From: Diphasiastrum complanatum
Taxonomy: Eukaryota > Streptophyta > Lycopodiopsida > Lycopodiales > Lycopodiaceae
Length of the DNA: 64,000 nucleotides
Assembly (NCBI GenBank): GCA_029204225.1
Contig: CM055094.1
Location: 65,432,293-65,496,292 of the forward strand
Direction: 5' to 3'
Position 1 is the stretch's first letter, and the number at the start of each line of letters is the position of its first letter. Positions 1 to 13,618 of the stretch are shown here, one piece after another. Under the pieces are notes generated by a model that saw only the letters and a list, made by a program, of their open reading frames with translations, did no database searches and had not been told where the DNA came from. Made by a program: the position numbers and the translations under genes.

Positions 1-1220
1 AGCCACTTGGTTGTTAGCTGGCCCTGGTGTTGCAAGTAAGGCCATGCATTGCTGATTGTTCGGCGCGCCATATCTCGGTGCCGCATTTGGTGCCGCTTGA
101 TGATAATGATAAGAGGTCTGATAGAGATTCCGGGGGTTAAATTGGCAAAATGTCGTCTCGTGCGATGATGCATTGCACAGATGGCAAAATTTATGTGTCA
201 ATCTCAGGTTTTGTTTTAACATCAGACATTCATTGGTTGTATGGTTCTGAGTGCAAACTGAGCACCATACATTTTCTCGGTGAGGATTTCACAGTTGGTT
301 CTGTTCCGGTGGATTGGCAATTGGTGCTACAGCTCCCTGCAAGGCCTTCAGTTTCTGATCAAATTGGATCATCAGTTGTTCCATCTGCTGTTTGTGTAAT
401 TTTGTCATTTGCTCTATCAATAGTTCTGTAGACAGGTTGGATGCGTTGGATGATGATGATGCTACTGAAGGAGTTGGAGTATGGGGGGTCGGATAAGATT
501 CCTCGTCTGAGCTCTCATCCTCCTCCTTGATGGCATCTTCCATTGCTTCTTACAATGTAGCGTACTACTCCTGTCTTTTAAGTTCTCTTCTGATACTACA
601 TGGCAACCATGCAAGGAACCACATAATAACCCCATGATTGAGAGTTAGGGCTGTGTTGCACTCAGATATTAGATGCTTGACCCGTTCTATATATTCTCTG
701 ACCCTTTCTCTTTTTCTCATCTTCACTTTGCTCACAGCTGGAGAAACAGGTCTTCCAAGATCTTTCTTGGTTTAAAGCGCGTGATGAGAGCCACCTTAAC
801 CGCTTCTCAAGTGATTTTCTCTTCTTCCGACAAGTTGAGAAACTAATCTTGCTCTACTGCTACCAGAGACATCGGAAACAACATTAATTTCTCTGTCGGT
901 ATTCATTCGCTGTAAATTTCGTAGGCTTGCTCGTAGATATGGAGGAATCTGATGGGATCTGATGACCCATCATATTTAGGTATCTCCATTCATGGTGCCC
1001 TCCAGACTACTTGCAATGGTGCGATAGGTACGGGTTGACCCATTGGATCCATTGGATCCATTGGTGCTAGTTTATGTTCTGCCTCGATATGCGCAACTAC
1101 TACTCTAGGAAGGTTTGGTGCTTGATTTTCTGTTCTTCTTACGATTGGTCGTCTGGATCTCATATTCATTTGACGGTAGAGTCCACGGATGTTGAATCTT
1201 GCTGGTACAGTGGAATGCAA
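1..1220 (-). pseudogene. Ty3/gypsy gag relic, cut by window edge
   Basis: Read on the minus strand from an ATG at 1220. The first about 76 codons are a basic/proline-rich leader. After a stop comes a stretch reading E-I-P-K-Y-D-G-S-S-D-P-I-R-F-L-H (about 940-985), which matches the capsid start of the gag at 37042-37341 (L-P-K-F-D-G-S-T-D-P-I-R-F-L-Q). Farther in, 289-543 is an open stretch with an acidic segment, a Ser-rich linker and a Met/Gln/Lys-rich helix likely to be coiled coil. Several stops interrupt the frame, so this is a pseudogene. Its upstream leader, tRNA-Asp-type primer site and LTR follow at 1221-3001, consistent with the 5' end of one element whose pol lies left of the window. 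Confidence 0.7.
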
Positions 1221-2130
1221 TCTAGATCTTAAGGGATCTGATCAATAAGATAGGCCGATAGTGTGATTTTAGGCCTATTACGGTGGTTTTTTCTCAATAA
1301 CTTTTTAATCCTTATTTCGATTGACCTGAGATTTTTACAGTAGCTGGATCTGGTGCAGATTTAATTACTGATTTGGTTTGCAAAGATTGCTTGTGCAAGG
1401 GTTGGCTGTGTGAAGGTTCTTTCACTATTTTGCATTTTAGTAATTTTTAGACACTCAAATCCAATTTTTTGCTCACTAAAATCAAAAGCTCTTCTGTGTC
1501 CTTGTCTCATTGAGCTGGAACTTCAAAATTTTCTATGAAGGTTCTTGGCCATTGGAACTGAAAATTTTTGTGTCTGCGAGGGTTCTCACTAGGAACCTTT
1601 GCAAGGGCACTTATACTGGAAACTAACCTTTGCAAATTTTCTGTACCTTGGTCTCACTGAGATAGAACTTCAGAGAGCTCTACGAAGATTCTTATGAAGA
1701 TCTGAATTTTTTTTGTTTTTTACAAGGGTTTTTTGATTTTTTTATGATTTTTCTCTGATTTTTCAAAATCTGCTTGGAACTAACTCTTGTAGGCTTCTGT
1801 GCTGGTCTGGGATAGTACCCTGGAGCTTTCGTCAATCATGCAAAGGTTGGTTTCCACTAGTTTTGGAGAAAACAAAATCTGATGAAAGTTTTGCCTCTTT
1901 TTCCCTCCAAAATGCAGATTTGAGTGTTTTTTTGGGTTTTTGGCTGGATGTCAAGCTGTTGGAGGCTGTTTGGGGCCTCCTCTACCCTCTCACACCTCCT
2001 CCGCTAACTATGAACAATCCAAGCACAAGAAAATGCAGAAAACAAGTTAATTCTACCAAAATCCACCTAAAAACACTCTAAAAAAGCAAAAACAACTAAA
2101 AAAGCAACTAAACTAGTTAGTGAAAACCTA
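1221..2130 (-). other. 5' leader of the gypsy element
   Basis: Non-coding stretch between gag and the primer-binding site. It contains scattered AACCTTTGCA / GAAGGTTC motifs (about 1400-1860) like those in the leader of the related element at 37700-38650. No gene is visible. Confidence 0.55.
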
Positions 2131-2148
2131 TCCCCAACAACAGCGCCA
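2131..2148 (-). other. primer-binding site, degenerate tRNA-Asp type
   Basis: The + strand reads TCCCCAACAACAGCGCCA, close to the 3' end of plant tRNA-Asp (CCCCGGCAACGGCGCCA). A minus-strand element primed by this tRNA would have the site here, directly inside its 5' LTR. It is less well conserved than the copy at 38934-38950. Confidence 0.6.
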
Positions 2149-2149
2149 C

Positions 2150-3001
2150 TGTAGGGGGTGTAGAAGTAGTCGTGAGCAGCCCTTCCGCCTTTCAAAGAGG
2201 GTTAGTTCACTGGATAGGTGCTTAACTATGCCAAGATGCTACTTCTATTATAATTGCTTACTACTCTTTTCACTAACACTACCACCTTTTAGCACTACTC
2301 CTACTAACTATATTTACCTTTATCACTAACCACAAGCAGACAACATGATTTAGAATGAAGAGAGAGAGAGAAAGATAGAAGATTAGAATAGAGAAGTAAA
2401 GCAATGGAGAGATAGAGAAAGTGAGACGGGAGGTTAGCTCATTTGCTCATTTTGCTCACTAATGTAGAAACATTACAAATGGAAACAAAAAACATGTAAA
2501 CTAGGAAGCAAAAAGCAAACATAATAAAGAGCATTAGCAAGTATGGAATAGCAAATGAGGATGCTTCTCTCCAAAATGGTAGAGTTTTCTCCTTCTCATT
2601 AAGCATGCAAAATATGTACAAATGGTGCGTTTTTATCAATGGGGAAGGCCCTTGACCCAAAATCCTATTGGTTACTCCTAAAAATATGGACTCTAATCCC
2701 CACCATTCACTTTGGGTCCAATCTAATCCAAGGGTCTTAAAAAAATACATTGGAAATCACATGATACATGTAAATTTCACTTTGGACCCAACTTTGTAAG
2801 CCTAGACTAAGTTTATTAACTTGACATTGTGGCCTCAAGTTTTATTTAATTAACAATAAGGCCCAAGTATTTTATTCTATTTACAACTTGAATTGCGTGC
2901 TCATTAGGCCATAAGCTTATACACACAGGATGCCATGACTCTCGCAACTATTTTTACTTTTCCAATTTTATTTATTAACAATATGTTGGGAATACCCAAC
3001 A
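2150..3001 (-). repeat. 5' LTR of gypsy element (852 bp)
   Basis: Starts TGTAGGGGGTG and ends ATACCCAACA in + orientation, giving TG...CA termini. It lies immediately outside the primer-binding site. Parts resemble the LTRs at 32870-33616 and 38957-39593, for example the phrases around CTTATACACACAGGA and the AAGGCCCTTG block. Adding the unmatched 38957-39063 segment to the 747-bp left LTR of that element predicts a full LTR of about 850 bp, the same length as here. Confidence 0.65.
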
Positions 3002-3796
3002 CTTTTTGAAGCGTCATTGATGTAGCAATCAAGCGATCCTTTGTATAGCAGTGAGTATGCTATCGTTATCAATGTATACAGATGGGCATCGCTGGTTTTA
3101 CATCGCAGTACCACGATGTAGTAACATATGAAACACCACACATAACTATAATATATTTGTGCCAACGAAGTGGATTTTATAGCGATGGAGCCGCTGTCTG
3201 TCTCAGCGCATAGTTATTACAAGTATACTATGAAAAAAACCGCATGCCTACCAGCGATCCTTGCTTACATATCAGCGATCATCGCTGGCCATATAATGCT
3301 AAAAGTTGTTGGACAGAATCGCGATTAGCAGCGATCATGAATGGCCATTTACTCAGTATCAACATGATTGCATTCAAAGGGAAAACCATATAAGAACAAT
3401 AGTATCAAAGTGGAAAAAGACAATGCTGTCTATCTGCGCCTTCTCTCAAACATATGGCAAGCATATTGTTTACATACTTGAAAGTGTACTCTAACATAGA
3501 ATCAGTGTGTTGATGATGGGCATTGTTCAATCTGTCAAACGCTTTGTAAGAGAAGAGCAGAAGCAAAGGGAGAAGAGGAGAGGTGAAACACCTTACAACA
3601 AAGCAGTATAAACACCAAAAATTGGTGCGACCATGTGAATCTTCATGGAAAAAAACCTTTCATTGAAGCAGGTATCCCTTTGTTTCTTAAAAAAATTCCC
3701 GCTCAAAAAAGTTCAACCCAATTTAGGGATACGGATACACCACCAACTTTAGGCCAAATGAAGCAAGAGGGGATTTTATAAGGTTAGGTACTACCC

Positions 3797-3798
<2 letters not shown>
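3002..3798. other. no gene; GCGATC-rich segment
   Basis: No convincing coding potential. From about 3010 to 3345 the motif AGCGATC / GATCGCT recurs on both strands, including a 7-bp-arm inverted repeat CAGCGATcATCGCTG at about 3272-3286. The remainder is AT-rich and unrecognised. Confidence 0.5.

Positions 3799-3859
<61 letters not shown>
3799..3859. repeat. (GA)n microsatellite
   Basis: About 61 bp of uninterrupted GA. Confidence 0.95.
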
Positions 3860-3861
<2 letters not shown>

Positions 3862-4936
3862 TTATTTGTGCTGATTTTCACATCCAAAAATGTAATGCAA
3901 TTTTAATAAGCAAACGATCAATCATGTGCATATATTATACAAAAAATGATAGTTCCAAATTCAAGGATGAAGGCTAGTAATTATGCATTTTTTAATTAGC
4001 ATTCCAAAGTAATATCTTCTCAATCAAGTAATAACACTACTCTATTCTTAGAAAATATCTTTTTAAGATAGAGAGAAAACCTATATGAGCAAACTTTGTA
4101 TTCTTTTTCACTTGAATAAAAATTGCCATTTCATGGCCTCACTATTTTAGGTTGATTTTTCAAAAAATTCTTCGAATGGAGGAATCATAAGACTTCAAGT
4201 CAAATTTGTTGACGTAAGCAAGAGACCTTCTAGGATTTTCAAGCCATATTGCTTTATTCATGAAAATTGTTATTGAAATAGATTGTTGAAGCAACATCAT
4301 TTGTTGTTTGATGATCTCGATAGGTCACAAAAATATGTATAAGCTAATATTTGCAATTGCAAGGACACAAAGCAAGCTACAACCTAGAAGATCACTATAG
4401 ATGTTTTGAAGTATACTGGTTTTGGGTTTAGAATAATTCATTGATGGGAAAGTTGTCACCAATGACTTGTTACATCAGGTCAAAGCATTTGTCCATCAAT
4501 TGGATGGAGGTCAGAACTAGAATTTGACATAGGAGAGTGAAAGAATTAGAGTTGGCTCACATATGTTTGCATACGGCATTTTTGGGTGTTGTTGGAAACA
4601 AATACGTGGAGTATGAGTATTCGGATAACATGCCTCTTAAATGTTTATGCCCCAATATGTTCCAACCTTAAATGAGCAAAATGGATTTTTGCGATTTGCA
4701 CACCAACCAAAAAGCAGGTAGCTTGTTATGTTGTACACATAGATTGTGTTACCTTCGAATAAACCAATATGTTCGAAATGAATCGTTATGAAAAGAACGA
4801 TGCCATATTTTCCATTCAAAAGCTTCAACACATTGTCCCACTCCCTGGTAACAACAAAATTTTATTGTCTCCTATAATCACAGGACATACTCATCCAGGT
4901 CCCTCACTCATTCATTTCCTTTCTTGGTGTCATTTT
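3860..4936. other. no gene recognised
   Basis: AT-rich, with short frames only. The right half may belong to the decayed copia region that follows, but I see no motif to support it. Confidence 0.4.
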
Positions 4937-5146
4937 TTATATCGGTCCTCTAAGATAATGTTGCTCCATTTCTTCTCTCCCTTCTATATTTGCCATAAGT
5001 GCTAGATTATTTTCTATGTCTTCAACTTCTACTGCATTGGCTTGCACCCCCCATCGCTTCTTCATGTCTTCCAATTTTCTAAGGCATTCTCTAGCTATAT
5101 GCCTTGGTACGTTATAGTAATAGCATATAACACATTCTTCCTCCAC
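4937..5146 (-). pseudogene. copia-like gag zinc-knuckle relic
   Basis: Minus-strand stretch containing C-Y-Y-Y-N-V-P-R-H-I-A-R-E-C. This is a decayed CCHC knuckle (C-x2-C-x4-H-x4-C with the second Cys now Tyr), followed by a Lys/Arg-rich stretch and an acidic linker as in copia gag proteins between the knuckle and the protease. No protease or integrase is recognisable downstream. A gypsy gag knuckle is an alternative reading. Confidence 0.45.
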
Positions 5147-7539
5147 ATTGGTAAGTTTTCATGAAAGGCATGCTTCTTGCTCATTCCTTGGCTTTCTGAA
5201 CTCCTTACATCGAGAAGATTTAGAGGCATGGATTGACCAACTTGTGATTTTATAGATTCAAAGATAAAAATGCAAGTATTGATGGCCTATACCACCCTCC
5301 TTGTAGAGGGCATGTAATTTTGATTATTTTTGTATGTTGGCCAAATTAAAAATCCAATGATTACCTCTATGTGTAAAATATTTGATCGTTGGTCAATTTT
5401 AACTCTTTGAATTTGATTAGAGTAAATTGGAACCCTGTTAACCATCATTAGAGCAAGTGTCAATTCATTATTCGCTAACCATCGTTAGAACAAGTGTCAA
5501 TTCATTATTGGCTAACATAATGAATTGACACTTACTGACTACATACAAAGTATTATATTGCATGTTTAGATAATTAAATAATGGAATTATTACATTCATG
5601 TATCTTAATGTAAATGGGAATGCATAACCATCCTCTTGTTTAAAAGTGGTACAATAAGTGCAAGTTGTGGGTTTTGGACTTATGCATACCGAAGTTGCCC
5701 ACTAGTTGGTACTCTTATCATTGTTGATTTTGACTGTAGTAATGTCTCAAAGCTTGTACACATGAATTTGAATGATATTTAGTTGTGTTAGAATTCTTTG
5801 GGTTATATAAATAAGAACATTACATAGTTGCTCAAGATTGATTGGACCACGAAGTCTACATAATGAGATGTAAGATCGATTCGCTTCATCATTTTTATTT
5901 GTAGGGCAAATAAATAAGAGACTTCAAAACTATTTACCTCTGCCCCCTCAAACTCTCTGTCTTTAATTCTAGCAATCTATAACATATAGCCACTAACAAT
6001 AACATCTATATAGCTTTAATAGATACACTATCCTAATATGTACACTTCTTAAATCAAAGACTTTGAAAATGTTTATTGCGTAAAGACTTCAAAATCCTAG
6101 TTTTCCTCACTTTAACATCCTTGTAATGCATTTTATCTCTCAAATGTCCTCTTGAACTAAAACATTATCAATTTCTAGTCATAATCTCTATACATTCTTC
6201 AAATCTAATTGCCACATCTCTTTTTGACTAAACTCATATTAGCATAAAAATTACTCTTTTATTGTTTTGATAAAAATCATTAGTCTATAAACAAAAGCAA
6301 AGTATGAAACAAGAAGAGCAAAGAGAAATAAGAGAGATGTTACATTGCAATATGGAATAGTAAATTATGAAATTGAATGACTAAAGAGAAACAAAAATAG
6401 TGCTTGTTGGAACTTCGCATACATAGTTGAACAAAGTATCTTGGGTCATAAGGTAGTTAATATGAAACTTTGACTCAAGCTATATTGTAATTTTACTCCA
6501 AGGATTAAACAAAAAACAAATTGTTATGGAGGTTGTTTCCAAAGCATTTTTAACCATCTATATTGATGATCTCTCAATATTATCTATGGTTTAGTAGTTG
6601 GAAGATGTGTCATGTTTAGAATCTTGAGAAGACAATCACCACACTCAAAGTTTGTTGCTTGGTGGATCTCAATCATCATTGATACAATTAGACTAAGAAT
6701 AAAGTTTGTGATCTTGAATTTTCTTATTTGTAAATTCAACATCATCACAAAAGTGTATGGTACATATTCCATTATCAAATTTCCTACTCTAGTAGAAACT
6801 AGGTCCTACGAAATAATTGTACTTGGCCATTCACTAGAAAGAGTAGAATTTAAAATGAAAGAGAACAAACATCTTATCAAAATATTTTCATCTATATCTT
6901 TTTGAAAAAAAATTCAAAAAATTTGCACAAAATTTCACATTCAAGAGCAAACAAGAATTGTTTCTATATATCAAAAATAATTATGAAATTGACTTAGATG
7001 CAAGGACACCAAAGACCAACACTAGACTCAACTCAAACATATGGAGGTAATCCCATAATGCTAACACAATGTAGGTAGGCACACCATGTGAGAAGGCAAT
7101 GCACAATTAACTTGCCATTGTGTAGACATAGATCATAAAAGTAGATTGATTTCTTGTTTTCACCTAAAAGATTTTCTTCAAAAGTTCAATGGTTGGTTTG
7201 ATGCAATGATTGACTTAAATTTTTTTGATGATCTTGTTGTAATTAATGTGCTCTTGGTGTCTTTTATTATTGCATTTATCTTCAAAAGATGAGAAACATG
7301 ACTACGTCTAAGTATTAGATTTGGCTTCCACAATAATAACATTGGATAAGAGTGGTTGTTGTGGCCTAATACCTATAGGCTCAAATCCTAGTTGCTATAA
7401 AAAAAGATATTTAGAGCCTTGTGCTTCAAAACATGTAGGCTCAAATCCCAGTCGCTTTTAAAAAAGCAATACCTAGGAACCTTGTGCTTGGTATGTAAAT
7501 TGATGTAGCTAGAATAAAAATATAATTTTTGTCTTACTA
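5147..7539. other. no gene recognised; one hairpin
   Basis: AT-rich sequence with no convincing gene. A perfect 17-bp inverted repeat at 5492-5533 is listed separately. At 7380-7480 two phrases resembling tRNA B boxes (TAGGCTCAAATCC) occur about 75 bp apart, but no A box or fold supports a tRNA or SINE. Confidence 0.4.
5492..5533. repeat. perfect inverted repeat (17-bp arms, 8-nt loop)
   Basis: AAGTGTCAATTCATTAT at 5492-5508 is followed after TGGCTAAC by its exact reverse complement at 5517-5533. A second direct copy of the left arm lies just upstream, at about 5455-5475. Confidence 0.85.
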
Positions 7540-7790
7540 TATTGTGGGTTTGGTCAATGGATTAGGACCAATTGGCCTCGCCACGAGGCGAGTCAAAGGG
7601 ACACGTTTCCCATCAATGGCAACTTGGTCCATGCATGCATTGCCAAAAAGAAATCTATATGTACAATGTATTTTGGTTTTGAGAAACATAGTTGCTATGT
7701 GAGCTTGGTGTGGTAGAGAGCTTTCTGTGTTTTATTGTCTGTGATGATTTGTGATTCTATTTTAAGAAAATTATGAATTGATATCAAAGT
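7540..7790 (+). repeat. possible old LTR with degenerate primer site
   Basis: TGATATCAAAGT at 7779-7790 is a 9/12 match to the initiator-Met primer site TGGTATCAGAGC. The preceding sequence has LTR-like composition and includes the palindrome CCTCGCCACGAGGCGAG at about 7577-7593. No partner LTR was found, so this is a tentative relic. Confidence 0.25.
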
Positions 7791-9157
7791 TGGACAAGAA
7801 TTGTATACAATATAGGATAGCCATTGAAGAGATCTTCAAGAGAACGATTCTTTGAATGTTTAGGGTTTATGGCTATCAAAGAACGGAAAGTGAAGCACTG
7901 GTGTACTATTTTGGGCATACGGAGGCTTGCCAAGATCAATACTAAGGACTTTATCCTGTGCATAGCAATAGACAGTGTTAAAAAATGGGAAAAAATTGAG
8001 AATTTTTTAGTTAGTTCTTGGAAAAGACCGAGCGAGAGTTACAGTTTTTTCATAAAATCAATGATAATTTTATCGTCTATGCGCCGTTTTGGATGCCATA
8101 AGGACAGGAAGATAGCTATACTAAGCCATTGGTTAGTTATGGAGAGATATCACGCACTATAAGAGAACCTAGCAATTTTGCGAAAAGAGAAGAAGAGAAA
8201 AAGCCACTTTCTCAAGTTGGCCTTATCTCATCAATTCTCCATGGATTTTGGCAATTGATTGTTGTATGGATTTATAACTGGTAGTGTGTCCGACATTGAA
8301 AGTGCTTGAAAACTGAGTTGGATCATGCCAAAATGAGTGGGAAAGGGCATGGCCATAGCAGGTGAAGAGGCGTGGAAAGACAGGTCGCGTGTAGCGACGG
8401 TGGACAGAAGATGAAGTAGTGAATAGAAAGGTATGGCGGCTGGAGGATGCAGTTTCGGCGTGCATTTTCATTTAGAGTGTTGGAGAAAGGCCCACGAGTA
8501 TCAATGGTGGAAATCTTGTGAGGTTTTTATGGTCAAGATGAAGTTTATTGGATCCAAAGGCCAAGATCTAGTTGAAGGGGTCAAAGGGCACTAAAGGGAA
8601 AACTGATCTTCAACTTCGTTAAAAAATTTCAGTTTTAAAAGGACCCAAGGCCCAAAAATGACCAAAGAGTGAAGTTTTCTCACTGAGAAGTTCCACCTCC
8701 TTTAATCTTGTAAGACCAATCGAAGGGCTATGGACTCCAAACGAAGGGCATCCGGACTATATCTGCAAGTATGGTACAACAAGACAGAGTGTTGATCATG
8801 GAGAAAGTGCTCAGTAAACATCACATCTCCTTTCCCCCCTTCAAAGATCGGGTAGTCAGGAACTGCGTAGTTTTCACACGTGTGAGGACTCACAAATCAA
8901 TGTGATTGATCTTCTAACATCTGTGTGATTGCACATGAATCTGTCACTTAATTGATGCAAACAATTGAGCTTGAAAATTCTAAGGCAAGGGCACACAAAA
9001 CGTGCATCTATCATTCACCATTCAACATTCAACATTCACATTGTGAGGCAACTTTAGATGACAAAGACTATGGAATTGGCTTGCTCTCGTGTAGATAAAG
9101 AATATGGAAAAAATTCTAAATATTGGAAGCTCTCTCACCAAACTCCCATAAAAAAAC
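7791..9157. other. no gene recognised
   Basis: Longest open stretches are 112 and 82 codons, with no family resemblance. The 10-bp palindrome CACACGTGTG, containing a G-box core, sits at about 8876-8885. Confidence 0.4.
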
Positions 9158-11380
9158 TGTTAAAATTTCGATAGGATCTAGTGCAGTATACAGGTCACAT
9201 CAATCAATCACCATAGCCACTCAGTTTCAATCAAAGACGACACCACAAAAGTTAATGTATTACTAAGAAACATTGTACATATACCAAAAGCCCCAACATG
9301 CATGGGCTTGACAAGTGTCAACACACCAAAATAGGCACATGTCTAACTAATAGGCCCAACATGGGCTAAAATACTGACAAATCCAAGACATGCCCTGGAA
9401 TATAGCATAAACCATCAAAAATATATTGTACAGGCTAATTTTCCTACGTGTGTGGCTACTTGGCCAACCCAAGTAGCTGGCTACGGTATTAGTTCCCGAT
9501 CGATATATCCATAATGGGTCACGTCCCGAACACAATTGAATACAACAAATAGAATTAACTACACTAATTACAGTATCACATTTGAAGCTTATACAAATAA
9601 ATCACATCGATTCTGATTTCTAACACTCTCCCTTAAATTCAAATGTGATAAGAGTAATGAAATATAAATTGTAGCAACGTCAAGAGTGTCCAATAGATGT
9701 TATGCTCAAGAGTGTCCAATAGACTCACACTCAAGAAAACCATCAAACCATCAGGTTTCGCACACAAAGTATCATGCAAACACAATGCTCATACAAAGAG
9801 CCTACCACACCCTTGACCAACTGGATTATCCCCATCCAATTTGACCAAAAATGGACCACATGAGCAAGCTACATGGCTCAAGCTGAGGAAATCCCACTGC
9901 CACCATGAGACTTACTAGCTAGGTTGACATCCTATCGAACACTTACAAGCACAAACCTATAACGCTGACATAAATGAGCGACTGAGGCTCAACCTGAGGA
10001 AATCTTACTACCACCATAAGCCTATACCCTCACCAGATAGACAGCTAGTAGACATTATGACAAGTCAAGAGCATAATAATGACTACTTTGTTCCTGACAT
10101 GGCAAATGCACAACCACATACAACTCCGACTCATAGACCCTTGTGACAAGGTAACATGCAAGCCACACATTCATGCAAACCAACATATATGTCAAATACA
10201 TGACCAGACTTGTGCAAACTATGGTATCATGTCGTACCAACACCTATCACCTATAGATCCACTGCTACACCACTAGTCACCAAATCAGATCTCTCACTAA
10301 TGGCCCACATTTGTCAAAAAGATGCTCTCATGTCCAAGCATATCCAACTGATGTCACCATACACTATCCAAGATCAACCCTGATGTATCTCCCAAACAAA
10401 GCCATAATCCAAGCTACTTTGCCCTGACATCTTGTCCATAAAATCCTGAAAGCTTATCCCCATCCATTCCCCATGCTCCAAGCACAAGAGTCTACCAAGG
10501 ACTCAATGAATGAATGTAAACCTCACCATAGGCTATACCTGAGTAGCTCACCCATCTCCCAGAGATACTGATGATGGTCTGCCTCTCCTACATCTGAAGC
10601 TTTTACAAATAAATAAGGCAATTCCTATAGAGAAAGATCCATAGTTTTTCACCTTAAAACCCTAGCAACTTTGAAGAAGAGTATATCTTGGGCATTTTTT
10701 CACATTTTGTGTGGTTCTTCTTGCAGCTCTACACAGGCTGAGGTTGCCCTCCTCCAGCTCAGTGATCCAATCTATAGTTTTGAAATCGGAGCAATATTGG
10801 CTCCAAACAAACTGATTTTCTCACCAAATCGTCAACACCCCACGATACTAGTTTTTTTTCAAATTTCTTCCATTTTCCACACAATTACTTCTTGTAAATT
10901 GTTATGGCTCTTTGTCACTGCTCTTTGCAAATACCTTGCAAGTCCTGTTGTGCCAAACGACACACAATAAATTAAGAGGCCACCACCAGTACTTGCTTCA
11001 AAACCACCAAAACTAGAAGCTTCTCCGAAATTCTTCCAAGAATTCTCTTACAATGATCATTTTGATGACTTTCTTGAAGCTTCGATAGAAGGAAGTTTAT
11101 CGATTCTTGCCATTTGGACCACCTACACCTGTACGGTGTCCTTTCTCTTGGAATGCTTCACATGCCATTTTTTTTGGTGAAAGATGTTAACGACGGCTCC
11201 ACCGGATCATGCATACTTGCAACACCCTGTCGCTCTGATACCATGTTAAAATTATGATAGGATCTAGCGTAGCATAAATATCACATTAATCAATCATTAT
11301 AACCACTCATCACAAGCTCTCAAAGATGGCACAACAAAAGTTAATGTATTACCAAAAAACATTGTACATATACCATGTAT
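9158..11380 (-). mobile_element. short LTR retroelement lacking recognisable coding domains
   Basis: Minus-strand element. The 3' LTR is 9158-9625 in + coordinates (TGTTAAAATTTCG ... TTTCTAACA), followed by the complement of a polypurine tract (CTCTCCCTT). The 5' LTR begins at 11244 (TGTTAAAATTATG) immediately beside GCTCTGATACCA (11232-11243), the reverse complement of the initiator-Met primer site. The right LTR is truncated and followed by a second partial copy from about 11391. The internal 1.6 kb contains no protease, integrase or RT motif. Two phrases, GGCTCAA(G/C)CTGAGGAAATC, recur near 9873 and 9985. It is either a non-autonomous LTR element or a copia element that lost its coding core. 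Confidence 0.65.
11232..11243 (-). other. primer-binding site (initiator tRNA-Met)
   Basis: GCTCTGATACCA on the + strand is an exact complement of TGGTATCAGAGC, adjacent to an LTR start. Confidence 0.8.
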
Positions 11381-11390
11381 TACCATGTTA

Positions 11391-12176
11391 AAATTTCGAC
11401 AGGATCTAGCACAACATACAGATCACATCAATCAATCACCATCAATTAATCACAACATCGAAGGAAAACAGAATCATGTATGTAAACTCCACAAAGCACT
11501 TTATGCGCATTAAGGCTATTTACAATATGGGACTGCAACCTGATTAGCTATCCTACTGGATACGCGTTAATTGCTTTAGTATATATAGCTGGTCATCAAA
11601 GACTTCTTAAGCTCTAGTTTTAGTCTCTAGAATGTTTCTTTTCAGAGCTCTATTAGAATATTGCTATTTGTGTTTACTGCTTATCAGCGGAAGTGCATCA
11701 GACAGAGTTTTTTAGTTACTCAAAGATAGTTTAGGGTACACGGTTTCATCCGTTATTGTTTTGTGCTCTCATTATCTGATTTGTACATGATACTTACTGA
11801 ATCAATCTATCATTCTTATTGTGTTCAATATCATGTCAGAATGTATGCTTCTCTGTAGTTATTTGTAACTGATAAATCTCTTATAGTTCTGTTTGATTTA
11901 TTCAATACATCATTGTTTGTCTACAAAATCACTTTAGTGCTAATGATTTCAAAGCTAGTTGCTAAAAGATTGAATGTGACTTTTGTCATTACAACTTTGT
12001 TCAATTATTGATAGGTGTAGTCATGCATTAGGGCAGAAGACTCATTCGGCTATGCTCGATTGGTTGCTCACGGTCTTTGACTTATCGAACCGACTCACAT
12101 TCTTCTTTCCAACAATTTCAAGTTTGGAGACCGACTTGGCCCTGCAAAATGCCACCTAAGTGACTGGAGGGCATGG
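11391..12176. other. partial LTR copy, then no gene recognised
   Basis: 11391-11455 repeats the first part of the 9158 LTR (TGTTAAAATTTCGACAGGATC). The remainder is AT-rich and has no gene that I can support. Confidence 0.45.
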
Positions 12177-12300
12177 TGTTATAATTTTTCTGTCAATAAT
12201 CAGATAAGCAATATCAATCATTCACCATAAGCAATCACCACAAGGAGGAAGAAGAACACACACCATCATTCATATTCACTGAATGTAAAGTGTACAATAA

Positions 12301-12382
<82 letters not shown>

Positions 12383-12490
12383 AGGAGTTGACTAATAGAC
12401 TAGCCTACAACTAATTACAACTGGTAACAGTTGTCAAGAATAAAGTACATTGTAAACATTAACAATGAAATTTATCATTGATTTCTAACA
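12177..12490 (-). repeat. solo or truncated LTR with internal (GA)n
   Basis: TGTTATAAT ... GATTTCTAACA, bounded on the right by CTCCTTCAATG, a polypurine-tract complement. The right end matches the end of the 9158-9625 LTR (TTTCTAACACTC). A 76-bp GA run lies inside at 12304-12379. Confidence 0.5.
12304..12379. repeat. (GA)n microsatellite
   Basis: About 76 bp of uninterrupted GA inside an LTR-like sequence. Confidence 0.95.
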
Positions 12491-13139
<649 letters not shown>

Positions 13140-13618
13140 ATGGATAGTTTTTAGGACAATAATATATATTTCACAGATTCAATTCTGAATATTCCAGCAA
13201 TTTTTCCTACAATGCATGAGACGTACGCAAGTGATCCCAGCATGGAACCTCATAATTGCACCGACAAAGCTGCAATGAGGGACTATTGGGCTGGTAAGAA
13301 ACGGGAACAGAAACTGAAAGCAATTTTTTTTAGGATGCTTGGAGATCAACCTTCAGTAGATGACGTCAAAACAAAAAAACGAATCTGTTTAGCTACGGCA
13401 AAATATTGGCAAAGACATACACAACAATTTTCAATAGGTATTCAGAGGGAGATATTCCAAGAACTACTTCTACAACCAACTCTTTGGGAGCTACAAATAT
13501 CATTTTATACATTAAAAGCAATCTTGTTTCTAACATCTATAACACTAATATTTTGGAACTTTTGGGTATTGAATGTTTGTGTTGGTACTACTGGAACTTA
13601 TCGTGTAACGATACAACA

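Noticed and set aside
7380-7480. Two tRNA B-box-like phrases, possible SINE or tRNA gene
   Set aside because: No A box at proper spacing, no cloverleaf and no clear poly(A)/flanking repeats.
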